Counted from the stretch's first letter, positions 6,757-14,129 are shown. The stretch is 14,129 nucleotides of DNA from Paracoccaceae bacterium (GCA_902525995.1 CABZJG010000022.1:1-14129); one strand, 5' to 3'. Translations and numbers: made by a program. The notes: a model not told the origin generated them from the letters alone.

Positions 6757-7842
6757 TTACTCAAATACAATCACATTCCTGCGCGCCGCGCCAGTTTTTG
6801 TATCTTCAATGGCCTCGTTGATTTGATCCAGCTGCCACCGGCCTGAAATCAGCTCGTCTAATTTAAGCCGCCCCTGCTGATAAAGGTCAACCATCCAAGG
6901 AATGTCGCGCTTGATCACCACATTGCCCATTTTTGATCCCACCATACCCTGATTTACGGCTGACATCATCACCGGTTCATAGGTTGAGCTTTCGCCAGAT
7001 TTTGGCATGCCAACCATGACGACTTTCCCGCCATAGGCCAAATAGCGCGGTGCACTGTCATAAACTGCGCTTACACCCACAGTGACGAACACCGCATCAG
7101 CGCCGCGTCCTATGGCCTTTTGGGCGGTGCGCCATGGTTTTCCCTCACTTGCCAGAACCGTATCCGTCGCTCCGAATTCGCGCGTGATTTCCAGCTTATC
7201 TTCGGTCATATCCACAGCCACAATGCGCCGCGCGCCAGCGATGCGGGCGCCTTGGATCGCATTAAGACCCACCCCGCCGCAACCGATCACAACCGCGTCT
7301 TGACCCGCGCGCAGCTCGGCGGCATTGACCACGGCACCGATGCCAGTGATCACACCGCATGCCAGCAGGGAAGCTGCGTCAAATTGCAGATCAGCGGTGA
7401 ATTTCACCACCTGGCTTTGCTCAACCACAACCTTTTCCGCAAAAGCGCCGCAGGCCATCCCCTGATGTAGGATCCCGCCTTCGGCGGTTGTTAAGGGGCC
7501 GTGATCGCCATTGTAGCTGGTTTCGCAAATGGTTGGCGATCCTGCTGCACAGGTGGGGCATTCACCGCAGGCGCGGATCAAAGTCACAACCACCCGATCC
7601 CCGATGGCCAGACCGCTGACAGAGGCCCCAATGCCGGTGACTGTGCCGGCTGCTTCATGGCCGTAAACTGCGGGCAATGTGCCGCCCCATGCGCCCGCAG
7701 CATATGCAATGTCTGAATGACACACTGCCACCGCCCCAAGCGAAACTTCGACTTCGCTGCCATGGGGTGCGCGCAGATCAACGGTTTCAATACGCAGCGG
7801 TTCGTCAAAGCTGTGGCAAACAGCGGCTTTAATCTGGGACAT
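6757..7842 (-). CDS. Zinc-dependent alcohol dehydrogenase (MDR family)
   Basis: A 361-residue cytosolic medium-chain dehydrogenase, expected to oxidise an alcohol to an aldehyde or ketone, or the reverse, with a nicotinamide cofactor. Catalytic zinc ligands are Cys41 (VCHSD), His62-Glu63 (GHEAAG) and Cys162. The structural zinc lobe is complete, with Cys92, Cys95, Cys98 and Cys106. The Rossmann fold is shown by GCGGVG at 187-192, and Asp211 at the end of the second strand favours NAD over NADP. It resembles class III-like and related bacterial alcohol dehydrogenases, but no residue set identifies it as the formaldehyde/glutathione enzyme. The start is secure, with AAGGAG eight bases before the ATG. 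It lies between the MFS gene (63-base gap) and the enolase-superfamily gene (12-base gap), which suggests oxidation of a hydroxylated substrate in the same pathway as the latter. Confidence 0.92.
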   Translation of the reverse strand: MSQIKAAVCHSFDEPLRIETVDLRAPHGSEVEVSLGAVAVCHSDIAYAAGAWGGTLPAVYGHEAAGTVTGIGASVSGLAIGDRVVVTLIRACGECPTCAAGSPTICETSYNGDHGPLTTAEGGILHQGMACGAFAEKVVVEQSQVVKFTADLQFDAASLLACGVITGIGAVVNAAELRAGQDAVVIGCGGVGLNAIQGARIAGARRIVAVDMTEDKLEITREFGATDTVLASEGKPWRTAQKAIGRGADAVFVTVGVSAVYDSAPRYLAYGGKVVMVGMPKSGESSTYEPVMMSAVNQGMVGSKMGNVVIKRDIPWMVDLYQQGRLKLDELISGRWQLDQINEAIEDTKTGAARRNVIVFE

Positions 7843-7905
7843 GGGCCTCTCCTTGGCTTTTTGACCAGTTTGTCCAGCTTTAGGCGCAGCGCAAGCCCGA
7901 AAACG

Positions 7906-9165
7906 TCATTGTGGTGCCGGTGACGTTGGGTTTTCAAAAAGGTTTCGAAGCCGCAGAAAGGTGATCAGGCAAGCAACCACCATCAATGCAGCCAGCAAAA
8001 AGGGTGCGCCGGGGAAATAAACCGGCATGCTGGGCCGTGAAAACAGCGATAAAAGGCTGGTCATGACAAGCGGGGTCACAATCATTGCCACTGCATTAAG
8101 GCTGCTCAGGACGCCTTGTAAGGCACCTTGCATGTCATCTGATATTTTTCGCGACATTATGGCCTGCAGCGCCGGTTGGCTAAGCACGCCAAGCGACGCA
8201 ATCGGGGTCATCGCCATCAGCATCATTCCATTGCTGACAAAAGCGATAAAGCTCATGGCAAAGATTTCAAACCCGAACCCAAGAATGACAGTGTTACGTT
8301 CGCCTAGATAGGTGATTGCAGGGCGCACCAACACCCCTTGTACAAGGGCAAAACAAAGGCCGTATATGGTCAGTGAAATGCCAATCATGCGCGGTGACCA
8401 TTCAAACCGTTCGGCTGTAAAAAATGGCCATACAGATGGATAAACCGCTGTGCCAATTGCGTAAATCAACAGCACAATCAACAAAGCCTTTAAACCCGAA
8501 AAGGATCCAACTGCTTTCATCGCGCCCAATGGGTTTGCTTTTTGCCAGCTAAATTTGCGGCGCATCTGGTCCGTGACAGTTTCAGGCAGTACAAGAAATC
8601 CGATCACTGCATTAAGGGCCGCCAATGCAGCAGCGGCATAAAATGGCGCCCGATGGCCCAATTCGCCGAGCAAGCCGCCTAAGACTGGCCCAAGGACAAA
8701 TCCAACCCCAAAGCCTGCGCCGATCAAGCCGAACCGTGCGGCTTTTTCCTCGGGTTTGGAAATATCGGCCATATAGGCTGCTGCGGTGGCATTGGTGGCA
8801 GCGGTGATGCCGCCAATCACTCTGCCGATGAGCAAAAGCCAAATACTCTGCGCCAGCGCCATTATCAGATAATAGCCGACCATGACCGTCAAAGACAAAA
8901 GCAATACGGGTTTGCGGCCGGATTGATCCGATAATGTCCCAAGAATTGGGCTAAAAATGAACTGCATAATGGCAAATAAAGACGACAGCACGCCGCCCCA
9001 GACAGCAGCCTCGGCAACAGAGGTGTTGGGCAGTACGTCAAGCAAAAGGTCCGGCAATACCGGAATAATCAATCCGATGCCCATCGCGTCGATGACCACG
9101 GTCATTACAATAAAAAACACGGTAGATTTTCGGACCCGTGCGGGTGTTTTTTGAGTGCTTGTCAT
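7906..9165 (-). CDS. MFS transporter, Tet/multidrug antiporter type
   Basis: A 419-residue inner-membrane protein with about twelve hydrophobic spans in two halves. The start, with a TM1 containing IDAMGIGLIIPVLPDLL (about 25-41), is typical of the TCR/Tet and related drug:proton antiporters. Motif A, GTLSDQSGRKP, lies at 76-86 after TM2; motif B, LIGRVIGG, at 112-119 carries the buried Arg115; and motif C, GFGVGFVLGPVLGG (about 151-164), marks a 12-span proton antiporter. Motifs therefore favour efflux of a small hydrophobic or amphipathic compound. The setting beside catabolic enzymes also allows export of an intermediate or substrate uptake, and Tet-like names in non-clinical genomes rarely mean tetracycline resistance. 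It follows the PcaD-like gene by 23 bases. The ATG at 9165 has a modest AAAGG upstream. Confidence 0.88.
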   Translation of the reverse strand: MTSTQKTPARVRKSTVFFIVMTVVIDAMGIGLIIPVLPDLLLDVLPNTSVAEAAVWGGVLSSLFAIMQFIFSPILGTLSDQSGRKPVLLLSLTVMVGYYLIMALAQSIWLLLIGRVIGGITAATNATAAAYMADISKPEEKAARFGLIGAGFGVGFVLGPVLGGLLGELGHRAPFYAAAALAALNAVIGFLVLPETVTDQMRRKFSWQKANPLGAMKAVGSFSGLKALLIVLLIYAIGTAVYPSVWPFFTAERFEWSPRMIGISLTIYGLCFALVQGVLVRPAITYLGERNTVILGFGFEIFAMSFIAFVSNGMMLMAMTPIASLGVLSQPALQAIMSRKISDDMQGALQGVLSSLNAVAMIVTPLVMTSLLSLFSRPSMPVYFPGAPFLLAALMVVACLITFLRLRNLFENPTSPAPQ

Positions 9166-9188
9166 GCGAGGGTGCCTTTGCCGTTCTG

Positions 9189-9980
9189 TTATTCACACTG
9201 CCCAACAGAACGGAAAAATTCGGTCAATATATGGGCATATTCGGCAGGCTGCTCAACGCAGGGAAGATGGCCTGCTTTGCGGATAAGATGAAATTGTGAT
9301 CCAGGAATTAAGTCAGTTGTTTCGCGCACCAAGTCAGGCGGCGTTGATCCGTCTTTTGCCCCTGCGATACCCAGAACCGGGAGCCGCAAGCCAGAGGTCG
9401 AGGTGAAAAAGTCAGTGCCGGAAATTGCAGCGCTGCAGCCAAGATACCCAGCTGCCGGTTGCCGCACCAACATGTTGCGCCAGAGCTGCAAATCACTGCT
9501 TGATTGGAACTTTTTGCTAAACCAGCGTTCAAGAGTGCTGTCCGCCAAAGCGTTAATTCCGCCGGTTTTCACCGCTTCGATCCGCTCGTCCCACATAGAG
9601 GGTTGGCCAATTTTTGCCGCCGTGTTGGACAGCACCAGAGCGCGCACAATATCTAACCGTTTCACAGCCAGCCCTTGGGCAATCATACCGCCGATGGAGA
9701 GGCCGACAAAGATACAGTCCTTGACCTTTAGATAATCCAGCAGGGCTTCGGTGTCGCGCACCAAACTGCCCATAGAGTAGGGCGCAGCTGGACATTCAGA
9801 AAGACCATGCCCGCGTTTGTCAAAGCGAATTATCCGCAGCGATTTTGGCAAGAGCGGCAAAATCGGGTCCCAAAGGCGCAAATCTGTGCCAAGCGAATTG
9901 GCAAACACCACAGGGTGGCCGCTGGGAGCGCCATCAATGCGATAGTGCAGTTTGATATGTCCCAAATCCGCGTAATGCAA
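9189..9980 (-). CDS. pcaD: 3-oxoadipate enol-lactonase-like alpha/beta hydrolase (PcaD-like)
   Basis: A 263-residue alpha/beta hydrolase that closely follows the 3-oxoadipate enol-lactonase pattern; that enzyme opens the enol-lactone ring in the protocatechuate branch of the beta-ketoadipate pathway. Family stretches are VVFANSLGTDLRLWD (oxyanion side, about 24-38), FDKRGHGLS (53-61), GLSIGGM with nucleophile Ser95, LVLSNTAAKIG (115-125), acid Asp210 in GAKDGSTPP, and His238 in KAGHLPCVEQP. The triad is complete. No pcaB, pcaC, pcaG, pcaH, pcaI or pcaJ is nearby, so the exact substrate is less certain than the family, and a related lactone or ester is possible. The start is a TTG at 9980: an in-frame stop lies seven codons upstream with no ATG or GTG between. 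The ribosome-binding site is poor. It heads the second minus-strand group, after a 143-base gap. Confidence 0.82.
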   Translation of the reverse strand: MHYADLGHIKLHYRIDGAPSGHPVVFANSLGTDLRLWDPILPLLPKSLRIIRFDKRGHGLSECPAAPYSMGSLVRDTEALLDYLKVKDCIFVGLSIGGMIAQGLAVKRLDIVRALVLSNTAAKIGQPSMWDERIEAVKTGGINALADSTLERWFSKKFQSSSDLQLWRNMLVRQPAAGYLGCSAAISGTDFFTSTSGLRLPVLGIAGAKDGSTPPDLVRETTDLIPGSQFHLIRKAGHLPCVEQPAEYAHILTEFFRSVGQCE

Positions 9981-10050
9981 AGTCTTGTCTCTTTCGGGTT
10001 TAAAGGCCGTCTGTCACAGCCGGCACCGTCATTTCTCAAATCGCCTGCTG

Positions 10051-10060
10051 ACACATGTGT
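10051..10060. promoter_or_regulatory. Perfect 10-base palindrome in the PcaD-like leader
   Basis: ACACATGTGT is a perfect palindrome 71 bases upstream of the TTG start of the PcaD-like gene. Its position suits an operator or activator site, but a 10-base palindrome can occur by chance and the flanks are not symmetric. Confidence 0.25.
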
Positions 10061-10078
10061 GTGCGATTGGCAATTAAT

Positions 10079-10107
10079 GCAAATGATTTGCCTCGGATTT
10101 TGGCAAA
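10079..10107 (-). promoter_or_regulatory. Two overlapping inverted repeats between the dehydratase and PcaD-like genes
   Basis: GCAAAT-G-ATTTGC (10079-10091) is a perfect inverted repeat. Its right arm overlaps TTTGCC (10087-10092), which is inverted to GGCAAA (10102-10107). The two pairings use the same central bases and so are mutually exclusive in RNA. On the minus strand they lie just after the dehydratase stop codon and ahead of the PcaD-like gene. They could be operator half-sites or a weak attenuator; no proper T run follows, so a standard terminator is not supported. Confidence 0.35.
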
Positions 10108-10123
10108 ATTATGCTTGGTTTGG

Positions 10124-11095
10124 TTAGTCTTTGGTTTGTAAAGCCCGGGCAAACATCTCGGCCTCAACATTTCCACCCGAAGCGACTGCAATGACCGTGT
10201 CAGAGGCGATGCTGTCGCCATGAAAAAGCGCCGTAGCCAAAGCCACCGCGCCGCCGGGTTCGATAACAATCTTAAGCCGCTCAAACGCCATCGCCATTGC
10301 CCGCAAGACTTCGTCTTCGCTGACCACCAGGCCAGCGCCGCAATGTTGTTGAAGGATCGGAAAAGTGATCTCGCCCGGGGTAGGGGTTACGATCGCATCA
10401 CAAATGCTACCGGTTTCTGTGTCATTGGACACCCGGGTGCCTGCTGCCAGTGATCGGGCGGTATCGTCAAATCCTTCAGGCTCAACTGTGCGCACAGTCA
10501 TATCGGGGGCGTGTTTAGATAAAGCCACCGCAATCCCGCTAGAGAGCCCACCGCCGCCGCAACACACAAGCACTTCGGCAGCCCCAACGTCGAGATCACG
10601 TGATTGTTGCGCAATCTCAAGCCCGGTGGTGCCTTGTCCGGCAATCACCTGCGGCTCATCATAGGGTTTGATTATGCGCAGCCCACGTTCCGTGGCCAAA
10701 AACGCCGCGATGTTTTCACGGCTTTCTTTGCCGCGATCATAAAGCACAACCTCAGCGCCATAAGCGCGGGTATTGGCCAATTTGATCTCGGGGGCGTCGC
10801 TGGGCATGACAATAACCGCCGGGGCGTTGTGCTGTTTCGCAGCCAGTGCAATCCCTTGCGCGTGGTTGCCCGAGGAAAAGGCTAAAATACCTTTTTCACG
10901 GACGTCATCGGGCAGGGCGGAAATAGAGACGAAGGCGCCGCGGTATTTAAAACTGCCGGTATGTTGTAAGCATTCGGCTTTGACAAGCACGCGGCGGCCA
11001 GCAACATCATCCAAAAATGGGGAGTGAAGCAACGGAGTTCTGCGAGCATTTCCGACCAGCCGAATTGCGGCTGCATGGATCATTTCTAAGTTCAT
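10124..11095 (-). CDS. PLP-dependent threonine/serine dehydratase-like enzyme
   Basis: A 323-residue fold-type II PLP enzyme, expected to deaminate threonine, serine or a related hydroxyamino acid to a 2-oxo acid and ammonia; serine racemase, hydroxyaspartate lyase and ectoine-pathway EutB belong to the same fold. The PLP Schiff-base lysine is Lys50 in TGSFKYRGA. The substrate-binding SSGNHAQG lies at 74-81, the phosphate-binding CCGGGG loop at 178-183, and Ser306 in VASGGN should contact the pyridine nitrogen. There is no C-terminal ACT domain, so it is the short, non-allosteric type rather than biosynthetic IlvA. I place the start at the ATG at 11095, which forms an ATGA overlap with the preceding hydrolase and has GGTGA upstream. 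A longer start seven codons earlier (GTG/TTG/ATG-type at 11116) is less likely. Coupling to the hydrolase and HAD genes suggests one pathway. Confidence 0.88.
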   Translation of the reverse strand: MNLEMIHAAAIRLVGNARRTPLLHSPFLDDVAGRRVLVKAECLQHTGSFKYRGAFVSISALPDDVREKGILAFSSGNHAQGIALAAKQHNAPAVIVMPSDAPEIKLANTRAYGAEVVLYDRGKESRENIAAFLATERGLRIIKPYDEPQVIAGQGTTGLEIAQQSRDLDVGAAEVLVCCGGGGLSSGIAVALSKHAPDMTVRTVEPEGFDDTARSLAAGTRVSNDTETGSICDAIVTPTPGEITFPILQQHCGAGLVVSEDEVLRAMAMAFERLKIVIEPGGAVALATALFHGDSIASDTVIAVASGGNVEAEMFARALQTKD

Positions 11096-11919
11096 TGTCT
11101 CATCACCTTTATCCAACGGCGGAGCGCCTCAAGAGATTCCGGTTCATCCAGAAACGGGATATGACCACGGTCTGGAACTTCAGTCTTTATCATATCTGAA
11201 TGTTTTTCAAACATTTTTTGTAAAGTCTTAGGGGAGAGAAGGTCTGAGTTGGCCCCATGGATCACGCAGAGCGGCAAGCCATCAAGCGCGTCAAACAGCG
11301 GCCATAAACCAGGTGAGGGCGCTTTAAAGCTATGGCGCACCGCTTCGCGCAATTGAGGATCATACCTGAGTTTCAAGCCTTCTGGGGTTTGCTCAAAGAG
11401 GTTTTTTACCTCTTGCAGCCATCGCTCATGAGGCACGTTCGCAAAGCCAACCATCTGCGCTGCACGCGCCACTGCTGCCTCTTGCCAGGTGCGTTCGGTT
11501 GGCGCAACGCCCAGATAATCAAAAATTGCCTCTAATCCATCGGTTGCCAATTCAGGCCCCACATCGTTCAAGGCGACACCAAGCACGCGTGATTTTGCCG
11601 TAGCCGCCAAAAACATTGCGATCATACCGCCGCGCGATGTGCCCAAAACAGCGCAGCGCTCTATGCCCAGATGATCCAGCAATTCCAGCGCATCCTTGGC
11701 TTCGCGCGGCACGTTATAGGTGGTTATATCCTCAGCCCAGTCCGAACGACCGCGTCCGCGATAATCAAGCATGATCAACCGATGCTCGGATAAATGCGGA
11801 GCAACGAAACAAAAATCATCGCTGCACCGGGTCAAACCCGCAAGGCATAAGATCGGCAAGCCGGTGCCGGTATCACTGAAATATAGCGAAAGCCCATCTG
11901 AGGTGGTAAAATGGCTCAT
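11092..11919 (-). CDS. Alpha/beta hydrolase (serine esterase type)
   Basis: A 275-residue cytosolic alpha/beta hydrolase with no signal peptide. The nucleophile elbow GTSRGGM carries Ser95. The acid is probably Asp226 in HGANSDLLS, and the base His253 in DRGHIPFLDEP. DYRGRGRSD at 52-60 follows the third strand, as usual in this fold, and a cap of about 80 residues lies between strands 6 and 7. The nucleophile is serine, not aspartate, which argues against a haloalkane or haloacetate dehalogenase despite the HAD dehalogenase next door and favours an ester, thioester or lactone substrate. Both junctions are ATGA overlaps, with the HAD gene upstream (11916-11919) and the dehydratase gene downstream (11092-11095), so translation is probably coupled across the three. 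The specific substrate is unknown. Confidence 0.9.
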   Translation of the reverse strand: MSHFTTSDGLSLYFSDTGTGLPILCLAGLTRCSDDFCFVAPHLSEHRLIMLDYRGRGRSDWAEDITTYNVPREAKDALELLDHLGIERCAVLGTSRGGMIAMFLAATAKSRVLGVALNDVGPELATDGLEAIFDYLGVAPTERTWQEAAVARAAQMVGFANVPHERWLQEVKNLFEQTPEGLKLRYDPQLREAVRHSFKAPSPGLWPLFDALDGLPLCVIHGANSDLLSPKTLQKMFEKHSDMIKTEVPDRGHIPFLDEPESLEALRRWIKVMRQ

Positions 11920-12604
11920 CTTGCGCCTGCCAAAGTCGGAATATCAGTTAGATCCTGCAGCATATGCTGGGCTGCCCACGGCAAGCGATCCACAGGATCC
12001 CCAGCGCGGTTCACCCACGCCGTGGTAAAGCCGTATCCGCTGGCCGCTGCGGCATCCCAGCCGTTCGAGGACACAAACAGCACCTGATCCTTGGCGCAGC
12101 CAAAATGCGCGCCCACCATATCATAAACCCGTCTGTCGGGCTTGAAAACACCAACGCTCTGAACGGATAAAACCGCATCCAAGCTTTCGTTCAATCCGGC
12201 GGAGCGTACAGCTCCATCCAGCATATCAGGCGAGCCGTTGGATAAAATAGCAGTTTTGAAGCCTTTGGATTTTAGGCTGGCAAGCATTGCCGGGACTTCA
12301 TCAAATGCCTGTAATTCCCAGTAGAGCTGCAATAGGCGTGTGCGCAATGCACCATCACCTTGAAGTCCGAGCGCTTCAAGGGCGAAATCCAGCCCATCTT
12401 GGGTCACCCTCCAGAAATCGGTATGGGTGTCTGTGATGGCCCGCAGCCATGTGTACTGCAACTGTTTGGCGCGCCAAATTTCGGCCAGCTTTGGCCAATG
12501 GGCTGCAAAGTCGTCATGGCCGGGTTCCTGCGCCACGTTTCGGGCGGCGGCGGCAACATCAAAAAGCGTTCCATAAGCGTCAAAACGCAGGTTGTAATCG
12601 CCAT
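11916..12604 (-). CDS. Type II (S)-2-haloacid dehalogenase, with apparent one-base frameshift near the start
   Basis: A HAD-superfamily enzyme of the L-2-haloacid dehalogenase type, which replaces a halogen on a 2-haloacid with hydroxyl through an aspartyl ester. Numbering the repaired 229-residue protein, nucleophile Asp9 is in FDAYGTLFD, Ser122 in ILSNGS, Lys155 in FKPD, and Ser179, Asn181 and Asp184 in SSNGWD: the whole dehalogenase set. The good start is the ATG at 12604, with AAGGAG six bases before it, giving MAITTCV. The run at 12582-12585 then has four T (minus strand) where five are needed to continue as FDAYGTLFD, so this frame would stop after about 66 codons at 12404. The main frame is otherwise open from a GTG at 12626, which has no good ribosome site and would give a non-family N-terminus. 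Sequencing error, a young pseudogene, or -1 slippage are all possible. It heads the coupled three-gene unit. Some relatives act on other substrates, so dehalogenation is not proven. Confidence 0.78.
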
Positions 12605-12855
12605 TTGGCGCTCCTTTTTTGCCCACACTGCCATGATGACCAATGCTGAGAAAGCAAAAACTCGAAATATCTATCGCAGATGCATTTTTTCGTTGCGTTC
12701 CTGAATGTGATCAAGCGGGGTGACGCAGCGGCTGAGCAAGTTGCCTTTGGGACGCGCGCTTGTTTGCGGCGCTATGCTGCTGCTCAAAGTGCTGTCTTGC
12801 CCCTTCCCGCCAGCAATGTCATTTAGGGACTACGCCGCCATGCTTCGAGGAACCA
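12605..12855. other. Divergent intergenic region between HAD and ChrA genes
   Basis: The 251 bases between the divergently read HAD and chromate transporter genes should hold promoters for both, but I found no box pair with good spacing on either strand. A nine-codon frame beginning at the ATG at 12840 overlaps the ChrA start and ends just inside it; this is probably chance. A poly-A/T stretch near 12684-12691 is the only marked low-complexity feature. Confidence 0.45.
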
Positions 12856-14129
12856 ATGAGCCAACCTAGCTTTATGCAAACCCTGCCAGTCTGGGGACGG
12901 ATTGGTGTTTTGTCCTTTGGCGGCCCGGCGGCGCAAATTGCTTTGATGCACCGCGAGATCGTGGAAGAGCATAAGTGGATGAGTGAGCGCGAATATCTTA
13001 ATGCTCTGGCGTTTTGTATGCTATTGCCCGGCCCTGAAGCGATGCAATTGGCCACCTATTCAGGGTGGCGGTTCCACGGTGTTCGGGGCGGTTTGACCGC
13101 TGGTTTGCTGTTTGTGCTGCCCGGTGCAGCAGTTATTTTGGCGCTGGCGGCGATTTATCTGCTCTACGGCACTGCGCCGCTGCTGCAATCAGTATTTTTG
13201 GGCATTAAGGCTGCGGTTTTGGTGATTGTGCTGGAAGCTTTGCTGCGGATGTCAAACCGCAGTCTCACCCGGCACAGCCACTGGATAATTGCGGGGCTGT
13301 CCTTTATTGGTCTGTTCTGTTTCAACCTGCCTTTCCCGTTGGTTATTCTATTGGCCGGGGTCTACGGATTTTGGTCAGCCAGTTTGCAAAGCGCACCGGT
13401 CAATCACAGCAAAGTAGAGGTCTCGCCACTGCGAAGTTTGGCCACCATTGCTTGTTGGCTGGTGATTTGGTGGGCGCCCATAGGGGCCGTTGGATATTTT
13501 GCCGGACAGGATGTGTTGTCGGAGATTGGTGTCTTTTTCTCCAAACTGGCAACGTTAACCTTTGGCGGAGCTTATGCGGTGCTGGCCTATATGGCGCAGG
13601 ATGCGGTTGAGGCAAAGCACTGGTTGAGCGCCACAGAAATGATGAATGGTTTGGGATTGGCCGAAACAACCCCCGGACCTCTGATTTTAGTGACCGAGTT
13701 TGTTGGCTTTCTAGCCGGTGCACGGGCCAGTGGCGGGGTTGATTTGGCCGCTGGAATTATGGCGGCGGGCATAACGCTTTGGGCCACTTTTGTGCCCTGC
13801 TTTTTATGGGTGTTTACCGGAGCGCCCTATATTGAATGGATTGCATCCAAACGCCGCTTGAGCGCCGCGCTTGCGGCCATATCCGCCGCTGTGGTCGGGG
13901 TGATCCTCAACCTGTCAATCTGGTTTGCACTGCATGTTCTGTTTGCCGATATACAAAGACATGGGTTTGGGCCGGTGGCTGTTTGGTGGCCGGATCTGGG
14001 CACGCTTGATGTTTGGGCCTTGGCGCTTGCGGGCATTGCAGCCGTTTTGCTGCTTGTGATCAAAAGAAGCGTTTTATTGACGCTTGGCCTTTGTTCCGTT
14101 TTGGGGATGGCGTCCAGTTTTGTTTTTAC
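12856..14129 (+). CDS. chrA: Chromate transporter, long-chain ChrA type (3' partial)
   Basis: An open frame of 424 codons that runs off the right edge without a stop. It encodes a very hydrophobic inner-membrane protein built of two related halves, as in the long ChrA (CHR family) proteins that expel chromate. The first half has FGGPAAQ at 21-27 and LLPGPEAMQLA at 56-66; the second repeats this as FGGAYAVLAYMAQ at 236-248 and LAETTPGPLILV at 268-279. The usual full length of 400-450 residues means only a short C-terminal piece is probably missing. Family members outside metal-rich habitats may serve sulfate or another oxyanion, so chromate is the family name rather than a shown substrate. The start is well supported: GAGGAA lies just before the ATG. 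No chrB-type regulator is visible in the window. Confidence 0.9.
   Translation, partial: MSQPSFMQTLPVWGRIGVLSFGGPAAQIALMHREIVEEHKWMSEREYLNALAFCMLLPGPEAMQLATYSGWRFHGVRGGLTAGLLFVLPGAAVILALAAIYLLYGTAPLLQSVFLGIKAAVLVIVLEALLRMSNRSLTRHSHWIIAGLSFIGLFCFNLPFPLVILLAGVYGFWSASLQSAPVNHSKVEVSPLRSLATIACWLVIWWAPIGAVGYFAGQDVLSEIGVFFSKLATLTFGGAYAVLAYMAQDAVEAKHWLSATEMMNGLGLAETTPGPLILVTEFVGFLAGARASGGVDLAAGIMAAGITLWATFVPCFLWVFTGAPYIEWIASKRRLSAALAAISAAVVGVILNLSIWFALHVLFADIQRHGFGPVAVWWPDLGTLDVWALALAGIAAVLLLVIKRSVLLTLGLCSVLGMASSFVF

Noticed and set aside
7906..9165. Tetracycline resistance gene
   Set aside because: The protein has Tet-type MFS motifs, but there is no adjacent tetR-like gene and the setting is metabolic, so only the transporter class is supported.
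11092..11919. Haloalkane or haloacetate dehalogenase identity for the hydrolase next to the HAD gene
   Set aside because: The nucleophile elbow is GTSRGG, with serine; alpha/beta-fold dehalogenases use aspartate at this position.
1..14129. CRISPR arrays, insertion sequences, phage genes, tRNA or rRNA
   Set aside because: No regularly spaced repeats, transposase motifs, terminal inverted repeats with target duplications, or RNA-gene folds were seen on reading both strands.

Overview
The window looks like a stretch of an alphaproteobacterial chromosome, most likely from the marine Roseobacter/Rhodobacterales group. This is inferred from gene content (MsbA-related ABC exporter, long acyl-CoA synthetase, type II haloacid dehalogenase), the high similarity of several proteins to families I associate with that group, moderate GC in the genes, and use of TTG starts. 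No 16S, tRNA, insertion sequence, phage gene or CRISPR array is visible, so the placement rests on protein character alone.

Layout, left to right. (1) 1-306, minus strand: the first 102 codons of a gene running off the left edge, perhaps a glycoside-hydrolase-like or secreted protein, with a nested inverted repeat just upstream. (2) 307-824: an AT-rich spacer and leader. (3) 825-5499, plus strand: an ABC exporter, an AMP-forming acyl-CoA synthetase, and an unrecognised Rossmann-like protein with a TTG start. (4) 5512-12604, minus strand: seven genes. They are read from high to low coordinate: type II 2-haloacid dehalogenase (HAD), alpha/beta hydrolase, PLP-dependent threonine/serine dehydratase, a 143-base gap, PcaD-like enol-lactonase, Tet-family MFS transporter, zinc alcohol dehydrogenase, enolase-superfamily sugar-acid-type enzyme. 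(5) 12605-12855: divergent intergenic region. (6) 12856-14129, plus strand: a chromate (ChrA) transporter running off the right edge.

The minus-strand block falls into two units. HAD, hydrolase and dehydratase overlap by ATGA stop/start junctions, so they are probably translationally coupled. The PcaD-like enzyme, MFS transporter, alcohol dehydrogenase and enolase-superfamily enzyme are spaced 12-63 bases apart and may form a second transcript for uptake or export and oxidation of small organic acids or alcohols. No substrate can be assigned from sequence alone.

The points most worth a second look are: an apparent one-base deletion in a T run near the start of the HAD gene, which separates its good start codon from the rest of the reading frame; an enolase-superfamily enzyme missing a canonical metal-ligand Asp and the Asp of the usual His-Asp dyad; the tight three-gene coupled unit of unknown pathway; and two regulatory-looking inverted repeat clusters. 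I did not find a clear, wholly new defence or mobile system here; most of the window is ordinary metabolic and transport sequence.
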